From: Pseudobacteroides sp035370245
GTDB lineage: Bacteria; Bacillota; Clostridia; Acetivibrionales; DSM-2933
Assembly (NCBI GenBank): GCA_035370245.1
Contig: DAOOVO010000029.1
Coordinates: 1 to 40,616, forward strand
Direction: 5' to 3'
Length of the DNA: 40,616 nt
The first letter of the stretch is position 1, and every line of letters begins with the position of its first letter. A model generated the notes under the pieces. That model saw nothing but the letters and a program-made list of their open reading frames with translations. It had not been told where the DNA came from and searched no databases. Made by a program: the position numbers and the translations under genes. Below, piece by piece: positions 33,793 to 40,616 of the stretch.

Positions 33793-34077
33793 ATGGATAA
33801 CTTAAGCATAACCATTTTAAGAGAAGCAGTATATTTCCTGGAAATATGTCAGGAACAGGTATTCAATGGAAAAATTCCAACTGACACCTATTTTTCTCTC
33901 TCTGATTTTAAGCTTAAATTTATTAAAAACATCCTGGATAAAACATTTAATTTTGATCTTATTGACAACGAGCTTAATTCAAGACTTCAACATGTATTTC
34001 AGAATGACATTTATATCCGCAACCGTGTAATAGCAGATAATATTCCTTACACACCAACAAATTTGTATATGGCTTGA
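33793..34077 (+). CDS. Small protein of unknown function
   Basis: About 94 residues from the ATG at 33793, where AAAGGATGG lies just ahead; an ATG at 33784 is inside that site. The protein is soluble, helical and rich in Asn, Phe and Leu (LREAVYFLEICQEQVFNGKI; FNFDLIDNELNSRLQHVFQN). No motif, signal peptide or family is recognised. It follows bofA by about 260 bases. Real coding is suggested by a clear ribosome site and codon use like its neighbours. A spore-related role is only a guess from its position. Confidence 0.65.
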   Translation: MDNLSITILREAVYFLEICQEQVFNGKIPTDTYFSLSDFKLKFIKNILDKTFNFDLIDNELNSRLQHVFQNDIYIRNRVIADNIPYTPTNLYMA

Positions 34078-34126
34078 ATAATTTTTCTAAATTCATCAAA
34101 CCCTATATAGTGACTAAGGAATGATT

Positions 34127-34164
34127 AAAGAGTTGCTTCCCTTTATTGGGGGAAGTTATTCTTT
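34127..34164 (+). repeat. Hairpin element, copy A (GGGAAGTTATTCTTT type)
   Basis: AAAGAGTTGCTTCCC (34127-34141) pairs with GGGAAGTTATTCTTT (34150-34164) with three mismatches. The right arm shares GGAAGTTATTCTTT with the inverted repeat at 36694-36710. Together the two elements bracket the glycosyltransferase and cotS-like genes. Copy A lies directly before the glycosyltransferase start and could end transcription of the gene before it. Confidence 0.5.
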
Positions 34165-34188
34165 CAAATGACTAATGGGGTATTGCTA

Positions 34189-35418
34189 ATGAAGGCAGAT
34201 AAATTATTTTCTAAGCATTGGATGTGGCTGCTGCTTATCATATTTGTATCATTTATATTAAAACTTTTTCTTATATTTATTTATAAAAACCGTTTAAATT
34301 TATCAAGTGACGATTTAAATTATATAAAAAGTGCTGTATCTTTTATAAAAACAGGTATTTTTACATTTCACAATTACAATGAGCCAACAGTATTTGTGAT
34401 GCCCCTTTATCCCCTTTTTCTTGCTGTCTTTTTCAAAATCTTCGGTTTTGACATATTAGGGCTTCAGGCAGTAAGAGTTGTTCAAGCAATCATTAGCTGT
34501 GCTTCCATACTAATAGTTTTCCTTATTGCCAAGAAACTTTTTAACATAAAAACTGCTTATACCGCAGCAATTTTTTATGCTTTTTATATACCGAACATAG
34601 TTACTCCAGGTTATTTCCTTACTGAAACACTTTTTACGTTTTTATTGATATATATTATTTATCTCTCACTTGTGTTTGTTGAATCACCCAGCAAGATTAA
34701 ATTTGCAATTTTAGGGCTATTATATACAGCGGCAGTATTATGCAGGCCAACTATAGCTCTATTTCCTGCATTTCTGCTATTATACTGCCTTTTAAGAAAA
34801 ATAAAGTATACGGATCTTATAGCTCCATTTATAGCTTTTTCGTTAGTCTTTATTATTATCATGGCTCCCTGGTGGATAAGAAATTATAAGGAGTACGGAG
34901 AATTTATACCACTGTCTGCTGCAAGCGGAAATCCCATGCTTCAAGGTACATATGTAGATTACAAGCAAACCCCGGAAAACACCGTTTATTATAAACTTGG
35001 CAAAAATGCATTCGAAACTAATAAAATAGAAGTTAACGTGGCAAAAACACGAATGAAATCCGAGTTTAAAAAAGATTTCTGGGGATATTTGAACTGGTAT
35101 ACCGTAAAGAAAACAATTTATTTTTGGTACAGTGCCTTCTATTGGAAGCACTTTTTCGGCATCGGCAGCATCACAGTTCTAGGCATGCACTACATCCTTC
35201 TATTAGGTATACCAGTTTTAATTTATTGCATGTTTAAAAATTTACGTTATCATATTTTACCCGCATCAATTATAATCTATTTTAATATTGCACATTGCTA
35301 TTATATGACATTTGACAGGTATGCCTTTCCTCTTATGGCCATACTGACGGTTTATTCTGCTTATCTATTTTCAGTAATCTTTTCTAAAGTTTCAAAACTC
35401 CGAATACGTATTTCCTGA
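34189..35418 (+). CDS. GT39-like multipass membrane glycosyltransferase
   Basis: A protein of about 409 residues with nine or more hydrophobic segments. The first loop holds NLSSDDLNYIKSA, the place of the catalytic acidic pair in GT-C enzymes such as ArnT and protein mannosyltransferases. PLYPLFLAVFFKIFG and a WWIRNYKEYGEFIPLS segment also fit that family. It would transfer a sugar from a polyprenyl phosphate outside the membrane, to protein or polymer. The ATG at 34189 follows GGGG by eight bases and is preferred to the ATG at 34168. It is followed by a cotS-like gene, so spore-surface glycosylation is conceivable. Confidence 0.8.
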   Translation: MKADKLFSKHWMWLLLIIFVSFILKLFLIFIYKNRLNLSSDDLNYIKSAVSFIKTGIFTFHNYNEPTVFVMPLYPLFLAVFFKIFGFDILGLQAVRVVQAIISCASILIVFLIAKKLFNIKTAYTAAIFYAFYIPNIVTPGYFLTETLFTFLLIYIIYLSLVFVESPSKIKFAILGLLYTAAVLCRPTIALFPAFLLLYCLLRKIKYTDLIAPFIAFSLVFIIIMAPWWIRNYKEYGEFIPLSAASGNPMLQGTYVDYKQTPENTVYYKLGKNAFETNKIEVNVAKTRMKSEFKKDFWGYLNWYTVKKTIYFWYSAFYWKHFFGIGSITVLGMHYILLLGIPVLIYCMFKNLRYHILPASIIIYFNIAHCYYMTFDRYAFPLMAILTVYSAYLFSVIFSKVSKLRIRIS

Positions 35419-35605
35419 AATTTTATTTATCCTTCTTGAAAAAATTATAAAAATCCATTCTACCTCTGTTTCTTTATGCATATACTTTAGATGATAGTCC
35501 AAAAAATTGCCATTTTTTTGACTGTCAAACCGGCAACTTAATGCATAACTGCTAGAACCGCTTATATTTTAAGCAATAATCTTTTCCAAGGAGGCTGTAA
35601 ACAAA

Positions 35606-36598
35606 ATGCTTGATACTGAGATAGAAAAGGAAATAGCTTCTAATTACAAACTTACAGTTAAAAATATAGCACCTTTAAGAGATGCTCATATATTAAATAC
35701 ATCAAAGGGCAAAAAACTAATAAAAAAAACAAAACTACCCCCGGAAAGGATTATTTTCATTCATGCTGCAAAAGAGTATCTGTACAACAACAACTTTACA
35801 AACCTTGACAGGTATGTTTGCACAATAAATAATTTACCTTACTTCATATTTGATAATAATGTCTACACTATAACCGACTTATTTGATGGCAGGGAATGTA
35901 ATTTTGATGATTCGAGGGATGTAGCTAATGCTGCTATATTATTAGCTTCAATGCATAAAGCTTCAAAAGGTTTTTCCAAACCTCCGAACTGTACACCGAG
36001 AGATGAGCTTGGCAAGCTTCCTGTTTATTTTAAAAAACGCCTCGATGATATAAAGAGGCTTCGAAATATTGCAAAAAAGGAGGGCAGCAAATTTGACTAT
36101 CTGTACCTAAAGCACTTTGACTTTTTCTTCAGTTTAGGTCAAAGCGGCTTAGAGCAAATTCAGTCTTCCAAATACAATGAATTGGTCGAAAAAGCAAGAA
36201 ACGAAGGCTCCCTCTGCCATCATGACTTTACATACCACAATATAATCTGCAGTGAAAATAAAACATATGCAATAAACTTTGATTACTGCTGTTTTGAACT
36301 TTGCATATATGATCTTGCCAATTTTTTAAGAAGAAAAATGCGAAAATGCAAATGGAATCATGATGAAGCTAAAATCATACTGGATAAATATCGCTCAGTA
36401 AATGATTTAAGTAAATCTGAATTCGAAGTTTTAAAAATAATTTTGCAGTTTCCGCAAAAATTCTGGAGGGTCGCAAATAAATACTACAACAGTAAACGCA
36501 GCTGGTCTGAAAAAAGCTATCTTTCAAAGCTGCAAGAAGTTATTGATGAAATGGAATATCATAAAAAGTTTATTGATAAATTCGATTCATTCTATTAA
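35606..36598 (+). CDS. CotS-family spore coat protein with kinase-like fold
   Basis: A 330-residue soluble protein of the CotS/aminoglycoside phosphotransferase-like fold. The N-lobe has KKLIKKTKLPPERI. A catalytic-loop equivalent, SLCHHDFTYHNII (about residue 208), is followed by AINFDYCCFELCIYDLANFLRR, where the metal-binding Asp is kept. CotS relatives (CotS, YtaA, YutH) are spore coat proteins in Bacillus. Several catalytic residues appear present, so activity is possible. AAGGAGG precedes the ATG by about 11 bases. It follows the glycosyltransferase by 187 bases on the same strand. Confidence 0.87.
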   Translation: MLDTEIEKEIASNYKLTVKNIAPLRDAHILNTSKGKKLIKKTKLPPERIIFIHAAKEYLYNNNFTNLDRYVCTINNLPYFIFDNNVYTITDLFDGRECNFDDSRDVANAAILLASMHKASKGFSKPPNCTPRDELGKLPVYFKKRLDDIKRLRNIAKKEGSKFDYLYLKHFDFFFSLGQSGLEQIQSSKYNELVEKARNEGSLCHHDFTYHNIICSENKTYAINFDYCCFELCIYDLANFLRRKMRKCKWNHDEAKIILDKYRSVNDLSKSEFEVLKIILQFPQKFWRVANKYYNSKRSWSEKSYLSKLQEVIDEMEYHKKFIDKFDSFY

Positions 36599-36637
36599 TT
36601 TTTTTATATAATCAACCATACCTTATTTATGCATGTT

Positions 36638-36710
36638 AAAGAAATAACTTCCTCTGTATGCTGTGAATTCAATATTGCGAACTCACACCTGCGAGAGGAA
36701 GTTATTCTTT
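36638..36710. terminator. Long inverted repeat between convergent genes, copy B
   Basis: AAAGAAATAACTTCCTCT (36638-36655) pairs with AGAGGAAGTTATTCTTT (36694-36710), with one extra A and a 38-base loop. It lies between the convergent cotS-like and fhs genes, so it can serve as a terminator on both strands. The right arm matches the hairpin at 34150-34164. Confidence 0.6.
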
Positions 36711-36749
36711 ATAAGTAATAACTTATTTAATATGGTACAGGATAATTTA

Positions 36750-38420
36750 TTAGAAAAGACCGATTATTTTACCGCTTTCATCTATATCAATCTTCTCAGC
36801 TGCAGGCAATTTGGGAAGCCCCGGCATAGTCATTATTTCCCCGGTAATGGCGACAATAAATCCGGCTCCTGCAGATATCCTTACTTCTCTGACTGTTATG
36901 TCAAATCCTTGAGGCCTTCCTAAAAGGGCAGGGTTATCCGATAATGAATATTGTGTTTTTGCAACACATATGGGAAGTTTATCAAGACCCATTTTCTCTA
37001 TATTTTTTATTGACTTTTCCGCCGCCTGGGTATAAACAACTCCCTCTCCTCCATATATTTCTTTAACGATTATATCCATTTTTTCCTTTATTGGGAGATT
37101 TTCGTCGTATAAGGGTTTAAAATTTGATGTGGTGCTATCTATCATTTTAACCAGCTTTTCAGCCATCTCCACACCGCCTTCGCCGCCTTTTGAAAACACC
37201 TGAGAAAAAGCAACCTCAACACCTAACTTGAGGCATTGACTCCTTACAAACTCAACTTCCCTTTCAGAATCGGTATCAAAATGGTTAATGGCTACCATAA
37301 CAGGCACATTAAACTTTCTAATATTTTCAATATGTTTTTCCAGGTTAACAAATCCTTTTTCAAGTGCTTCAATATTTTCTTCCTTGAGTTGATCCTTATT
37401 TACACCACCGTTGTACTTCAATGCTCTTATGGTAGCAACCAAAACAACCGCATCAGGCTTTAAACCTGCATATCTGCACTTTATGTCAAGAAACTTTTCA
37501 GCACCCAAATCGGCACCAAATCCGGCTTCGGTTATAACATAGTCTCCAAGCTTCAATGCCAGCTTCGTTGCCATAACACTATTACACCCATGTGCAATAT
37601 TGGCAAACGGTCCTCCATGCATAAGACACGGTGTATTTTCCAATGTCTGTACCAGATTGGGCTTTATAGCATCCTTCAAGAGAAGAGTCATTGCACCGTC
37701 TACTTTTAGATCTTTTGCTGTTACAGGCTGTCCGCCGTAGTTATAGCCTATAATAATTCTTCCAAGACGTTTCTTCAAATCCATTAGATCGGAAGCAAGG
37801 CACAGTATTGCCATTATCTCAGATGCAACAGTTATTACAAAGCCGTCTTCCCTTGGGTAGCCATTGGCCTTACCTCCAAGTCCTACCACAACATCCCTAA
37901 GTGCCCTGTCATTCATATCCAGAGCTCTCTTCCAAACGATTTGCCTTATATCTATTCCAAGGGAATTGCCTTGATGTATGTGATTGTCTATTGCAGCTGA
38001 TAAAAGATTGTTTGCAGTTGTAATAGCATGCATATCGCCTGTAAAATGAAGGTTTATATCTTCCATTGGTACTACCTGTGAATAACCCCCTCCTGCTGCT
38101 CCGCCTTTTACACCCATAACCGGTCCTAGAGACGGTTCTCTCAGTGCAATTATTGCCTTCTTACCTATCTTTTTCATAGCTTGCCCGAGCCCAACTGTTG
38201 TTGTGGTTTTTCCTTCACCTGCCGGAGTAGGATTAATAGCAGTTACCAGCACAAGCTTTCCATCTTTTTTATCTTTAAGTCTTTCCCATACATTTTCAGT
38301 TATTTTAGCTTTATATTTACCATACAGCTCAATTTCTTCAGCTGTTAATCCTATTTCTTCAGCAATCTTTGTTATAGGCAGCATGGAGCATTGCTGTGCT
38401 ATTTCAATGTCAGTTAACAT
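36750..38420 (-). CDS. fhs: Formate-tetrahydrofolate ligase
   Basis: A 556-residue enzyme with the ATP-binding loop TPAGEGKTTTTVGLGQ (about 65-80) and the family motifs EPSLGPVMGVKGGAAGGGYSQV and NLHFTGDMHAI. Length is normal for the family. It makes 10-formyl-THF from formate, THF and ATP, feeding purine synthesis and the methyl branch of acetyl-CoA metabolism. GGAGG precedes the ATG by eight bases. It is monocistronic, with its own promoter upstream. It is intact and complete. Confidence 0.98.
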   Translation of the reverse strand: MLTDIEIAQQCSMLPITKIAEEIGLTAEEIELYGKYKAKITENVWERLKDKKDGKLVLVTAINPTPAGEGKTTTTVGLGQAMKKIGKKAIIALREPSLGPVMGVKGGAAGGGYSQVVPMEDINLHFTGDMHAITTANNLLSAAIDNHIHQGNSLGIDIRQIVWKRALDMNDRALRDVVVGLGGKANGYPREDGFVITVASEIMAILCLASDLMDLKKRLGRIIIGYNYGGQPVTAKDLKVDGAMTLLLKDAIKPNLVQTLENTPCLMHGGPFANIAHGCNSVMATKLALKLGDYVITEAGFGADLGAEKFLDIKCRYAGLKPDAVVLVATIRALKYNGGVNKDQLKEENIEALEKGFVNLEKHIENIRKFNVPVMVAINHFDTDSEREVEFVRSQCLKLGVEVAFSQVFSKGGEGGVEMAEKLVKMIDSTTSNFKPLYDENLPIKEKMDIIVKEIYGGEGVVYTQAAEKSIKNIEKMGLDKLPICVAKTQYSLSDNPALLGRPQGFDITVREVRISAGAGFIVAITGEIMTMPGLPKLPAAEKIDIDESGKIIGLF

Positions 38421-38472
38421 AAACCTTACCTCCGTTTATATTTATTTTAATGAATTTTAATATTGTTATATA

Positions 38473-38502
38473 ATTATACCTTTATAAATTTAATCATTTC
38501 AA
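38473..38502 (-). promoter_or_regulatory. Likely sigma-A promoter of fhs
   Basis: On the minus strand, TTGAAA (38502-38497), 18 bases and TATAAT (38478-38473) lie about 55 bases before the fhs start. Confidence 0.6.
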
Positions 38503-38511
38503 TATGTTTTC

Positions 38512-38539
38512 ACAATATAAGCAAATTAACCATATTATA
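38512..38539 (+). promoter_or_regulatory. Possible sigma-K-type promoter of YabG-domain gene
   Basis: AC at 38512-38513, 17 bases, then CATATTATA (38531-38539) fits the mother-cell pattern AC-N16/17-CATANNNTA. It lies 35 bases before the YabG-like gene. Bacillus yabG is sigma-K dependent. The region is AT-rich, so chance is not excluded. Confidence 0.35.
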
Positions 38540-38573
38540 TTATTGTAAATACTTTTTATAATAAGTGATTCTT

Positions 38574-38789
38574 ATGGCTGGAATAAAGATTGGCGATTTG
38601 GTATTAAGAAAGTCTTATGGATGTGATATGCTATTTAGAGTATCTGATAAGTATATGGTTGACGGCAAAGAAATTTTCATACTTAACAGCATCCATTACA
38701 GATTACAGGCAGACTCACAGGAAGAAGACCTTGTACTTCACAAAAAAACAAACGACATTGACAAACTCCATATTGCCGTCAATACTTAA
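38574..38789 (+). CDS. Orphan N-terminal domain of sporulation protease YabG
   Basis: A 71-residue protein starting MAGIKIGDLVLRKSYGCDMLFRV; an upstream GTG at 38565 is possible. This follows the opening SH3-like domain of YabG, including IFILNSIHYRLQADSQEEDLVLH. Full YabG is about 290 residues with a peptidase domain after this point; here the frame stops at 38789 and a strong terminator follows at 38840. So it is either a truncated yabG or a stand-alone paralogue of the domain. A sigma-K-like promoter lies upstream. The ribosome site is poor. No downstream peptidase fragment is visible. Confidence 0.72.
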   Translation: MAGIKIGDLVLRKSYGCDMLFRVSDKYMVDGKEIFILNSIHYRLQADSQEEDLVLHKKTNDIDKLHIAVNT

Positions 38790-38839
38790 ACATGTTGGAT
38801 AAGGGAAATAAATTCCCAATTATTCGTTAAATAATATAA

Positions 38840-38866
38840 ATGGGCCATTTTGGCCCATATTTTTTT
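38840..38866 (+). terminator. Rho-independent terminator
   Basis: ATGGGCCA (38840-38847) and TGGCCCAT (38851-38858) form a tight stem with a TTT loop, followed by a run of seven T. It ends the YabG-domain gene and may also serve the convergent coiled-coil gene. Confidence 0.9.
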
Positions 38867-38870
38867 ATAC

Positions 38871-39674
38871 TTATGCATTAAATCTTTTCTTATTTCTCTC
38901 CTCGAGTACAGTATCAAGAGCATCTGCCTCATTTATGACCGTTTCAATCCTCTCAATCATTTCTTCAGACTCTAAGCTCGATATTATCTGCTGCCTGTAC
39001 ATCGCAATCATGCTTTCCATATAATCAAGCTTAGCACTAATTTTCTCCAATTCCATCTTTTCGTTTTTTATTCTTTGAATTATTTTTTCATCCATTTCTA
39101 TTGCTCGTTTTATATCTTCTGCAGCACTTGGATTTGCATTAAAGCTGAGTTTGCGGTTGTTCGCATTAATCCTGTTAGCTATATCGGATATATCAATATT
39201 TGAGAGCTCTCTGCTCCTTTTTGCAAAATTTATCAAAAGCTTTAAATATGATAACAATAGGTTTAATGTTTGCTCTACAATCTTGCCCTTAAGATAACTC
39301 TTTTCTCCGTTGAAATACGAATTAAGAATGTCAGTTCTCTGGTCCATAACCTTTTTTAGCCTTACATAATAGGCAGAGTTAATGTACCTCTTTGCTTCAT
39401 ATGCCAGCTGAATGCACTTCTGGTTCAATTCTTTAAGGAGCTTTCTCTTCTCCTTATCACTAACCTTATCGATGAATGTTTTACTGTTTAAACTCTGCAA
39501 CACCAATGCAATATAAACTACTGCAGAAACACCCAATCCGGCAGGCAAAACAATACCACTGTTATTCAAGCCATCCACATCTAGCCCGACAACTATTGTG
39601 GCAGCTGCGAGCAGGGCAGGAATACCTATATTTCTAAAATTTAACAACGCCTTGATAAATAGCTTACGTTTCAT
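38871..39674 (-). CDS. Membrane-anchored coiled-coil protein next to PspA
   Basis: A 267-residue protein with two hydrophobic segments near the N-terminus (IPALLAAATIVVG and IVLPAGLGVSAVVYIALVL). About 190 residues of charged helix face the cytoplasm (IKRAIEMDEKIIQRIKNEKM and similar heptads). I recognise no family. It starts 78 bases after the pspA-like gene on the same strand and probably belongs to its operon. By position it could be a membrane docking or stress partner for PspA. Its upstream AGGAG is about 17 bases from the ATG, which is far. It ends just at the terminator hairpin. Confidence 0.8.
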   Translation of the reverse strand: MKRKLFIKALLNFRNIGIPALLAAATIVVGLDVDGLNNSGIVLPAGLGVSAVVYIALVLQSLNSKTFIDKVSDKEKRKLLKELNQKCIQLAYEAKRYINSAYYVRLKKVMDQRTDILNSYFNGEKSYLKGKIVEQTLNLLLSYLKLLINFAKRSRELSNIDISDIANRINANNRKLSFNANPSAAEDIKRAIEMDEKIIQRIKNEKMELEKISAKLDYMESMIAMYRQQIISSLESEEMIERIETVINEADALDTVLEERNKKRFNA

Positions 39675-39751
39675 AATAATTTTATGCTTATTCTCCTATC
39701 ACGAAAAATATAACATTTGAACTTATTGTCTGCATAATTCAATATCATGAT

Positions 39752-40480
39752 TTAATTGGATGTTTTATTTTCCTTCTTTTCCTTTACTTCAAATCCTTGA
39801 TCTCCCGCAAGCATAGCTTCTGCTCTTGCTCTTGCTCTTTCCCTTGCAGAATTCATATCCAATCTTTTTAACTTCATTTCAGTATTGTCTGCATTTAAAG
39901 ATTCTATAGCATTAGCCCTAGCAGTCTTTTTATTTACAATTTCTCTTGCTCTTTCCATACTGTCATTAATGCTTCCTACTCTATTATTTTTTGAAGAATA
40001 TTTAGCATTAACCGAATTGATATTTTCACGCAAAGCAGCCATTTTAGCCTGTGACTTCAATGTCTTGAGTTCATTGAGTTTCGCATTCATTTCCGACTCG
40101 AATATCTTGAAATCTTCCCTTATACGTGCTACTTCAACCATAGCATTATCATAGGTAGCCTTATGTGTTTCATAAGTAGTCTGAAGCTCTTCCTCCTGAA
40201 CAAGAAGCTCAACTAAAATGTCCATATCCCCTTGCCTTTGGGCTGCCTCTACCCTTGCCTTAACAGCATTAAGGTTTTTCTCAGCGTTTTTCATTTCAAT
40301 TTTTATAAGTTCTGCATTAGTCTGTATTTCAACTATCTGGTGTTCAGCTTCTTTTCTTGCCTTTTCTACTTGATTCTTTATATCTTCAAACAGTAGTTCC
40401 GGATTTTTTTCTTCCAAGTTCCCGACAAACATCCCAAAAAAACCTCTAATCATAGTCCCAAGCCTACTGAAAAATCCCAT
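39752..40480 (-). CDS. PspA/IM30 (ESCRT-III-like) family protein
   Basis: A 242-residue, almost wholly helical protein. An amphipathic N-terminal helix (MGFFSRLGTMIRGFFGMF) is the membrane-binding part. Long coiled coils follow (NPELLFEDIKNQVEKARKEAEHQIVEIQ; VEAAQRQGDMDILVELLVQEEELQ), then a Glu/Lys tail. This is the PspA/IM30/LiaH pattern of proteins that assemble on stressed membranes. AAGGAGG precedes the ATG by nine bases. The neighbouring membrane coiled-coil gene is the likely operon partner. No pspF or liaRS is visible, so regulation is unknown. Confidence 0.93.
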   Translation of the reverse strand: MGFFSRLGTMIRGFFGMFVGNLEEKNPELLFEDIKNQVEKARKEAEHQIVEIQTNAELIKIEMKNAEKNLNAVKARVEAAQRQGDMDILVELLVQEEELQTTYETHKATYDNAMVEVARIREDFKIFESEMNAKLNELKTLKSQAKMAALRENINSVNAKYSSKNNRVGSINDSMERAREIVNKKTARANAIESLNADNTEMKLKRLDMNSARERARARAEAMLAGDQGFEVKEKKENKTSN

Positions 40481-40616
40481 ATATATTTGCCTCCTTAAAA
40501 TTCTTATATAATATTAATTTATAACAAATTATATCGATTGTAAACCCTAATTAAAATTACGCATAGCTGAAGCATCAATAATATTTTTTAACTATAATTA
40601 AGCCTGATTACCTCGA

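Overview
The window looks like chromosomal DNA of a low-GC, anaerobic, endospore-forming clostridium, most like the cellulolytic Acetivibrio/Ruminiclostridium group. Evidence: a Gram-positive PolC replicase; spore genes (yyaC, bofA, a cotS-like gene and an orphan yabG N-terminal domain); a six-gene Ech energy-converting [NiFe] hydrogenase operon with hypA; formate-tetrahydrofolate ligase; a GH43 lipoprotein; and a large S-layer-anchored fibronectin-III protein. The assignment to a group is an inference from gene content, not a database match.

Layout. 1-5.6 kb holds a membrane-anchored phosphodiester glycosidase, a chemoreceptor, a YnzC/DUF896 protein, yyaC and a PAS-SpoIIE phosphatase. 5.6-11.2 kb is the echABCDEF-hypA operon on the minus strand, with an unusual leader of about 470 bases. 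tadA follows. 12.2-15.6 kb, minus strand, is an accessory island: a pentapeptide-repeat protein, a small charged protein, an AHH-type (SHH) nuclease toxin gene interrupted by one in-frame TGA, and two diverged Imm11-type immunity genes. A 40-base scar of a deleted second pentapeptide gene lies upstream. 15.7-21 kb holds the SLH/FN3 surface protein and the GH43 lipoprotein, divergently transcribed. 21-23 kb has a DUF4272 protein, tRNA-Ser(CGA) with a strong terminator, and a 43-codon GTG-start gene that looks like a lone protease-propeptide module. 23-29.2 kb, minus strand, holds polC, a beta-helix acyl/nucleotidyltransferase-like protein and an HTH-nucleotidyltransferase protein. 29.5-36.6 kb, plus strand, holds a second chemoreceptor, ssb (with an SOS box between its -35 and -10), bofA, a small unknown protein, a GT39-like membrane glycosyltransferase and a cotS-like kinase-fold gene. 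36.7-40.5 kb holds fhs, the orphan YabG domain, a membrane coiled-coil protein and PspA/IM30.

How the genes fit together. Ech oxidises reduced ferredoxin, makes H2 and pumps ions, and HypA supplies nickel to its large subunit. Fhs feeds one-carbon units into folate metabolism. The chemoreceptors, surface protein and GH43 enzyme fit a motile polysaccharide degrader. The most novel part is the decaying toxin/immunity island at 12.2-15.6 kb. The small GTG gene, the orphan YabG domain, the structured ech leader and the matched hairpins around the GT39/cotS pair are the other points that standard annotation would miss.
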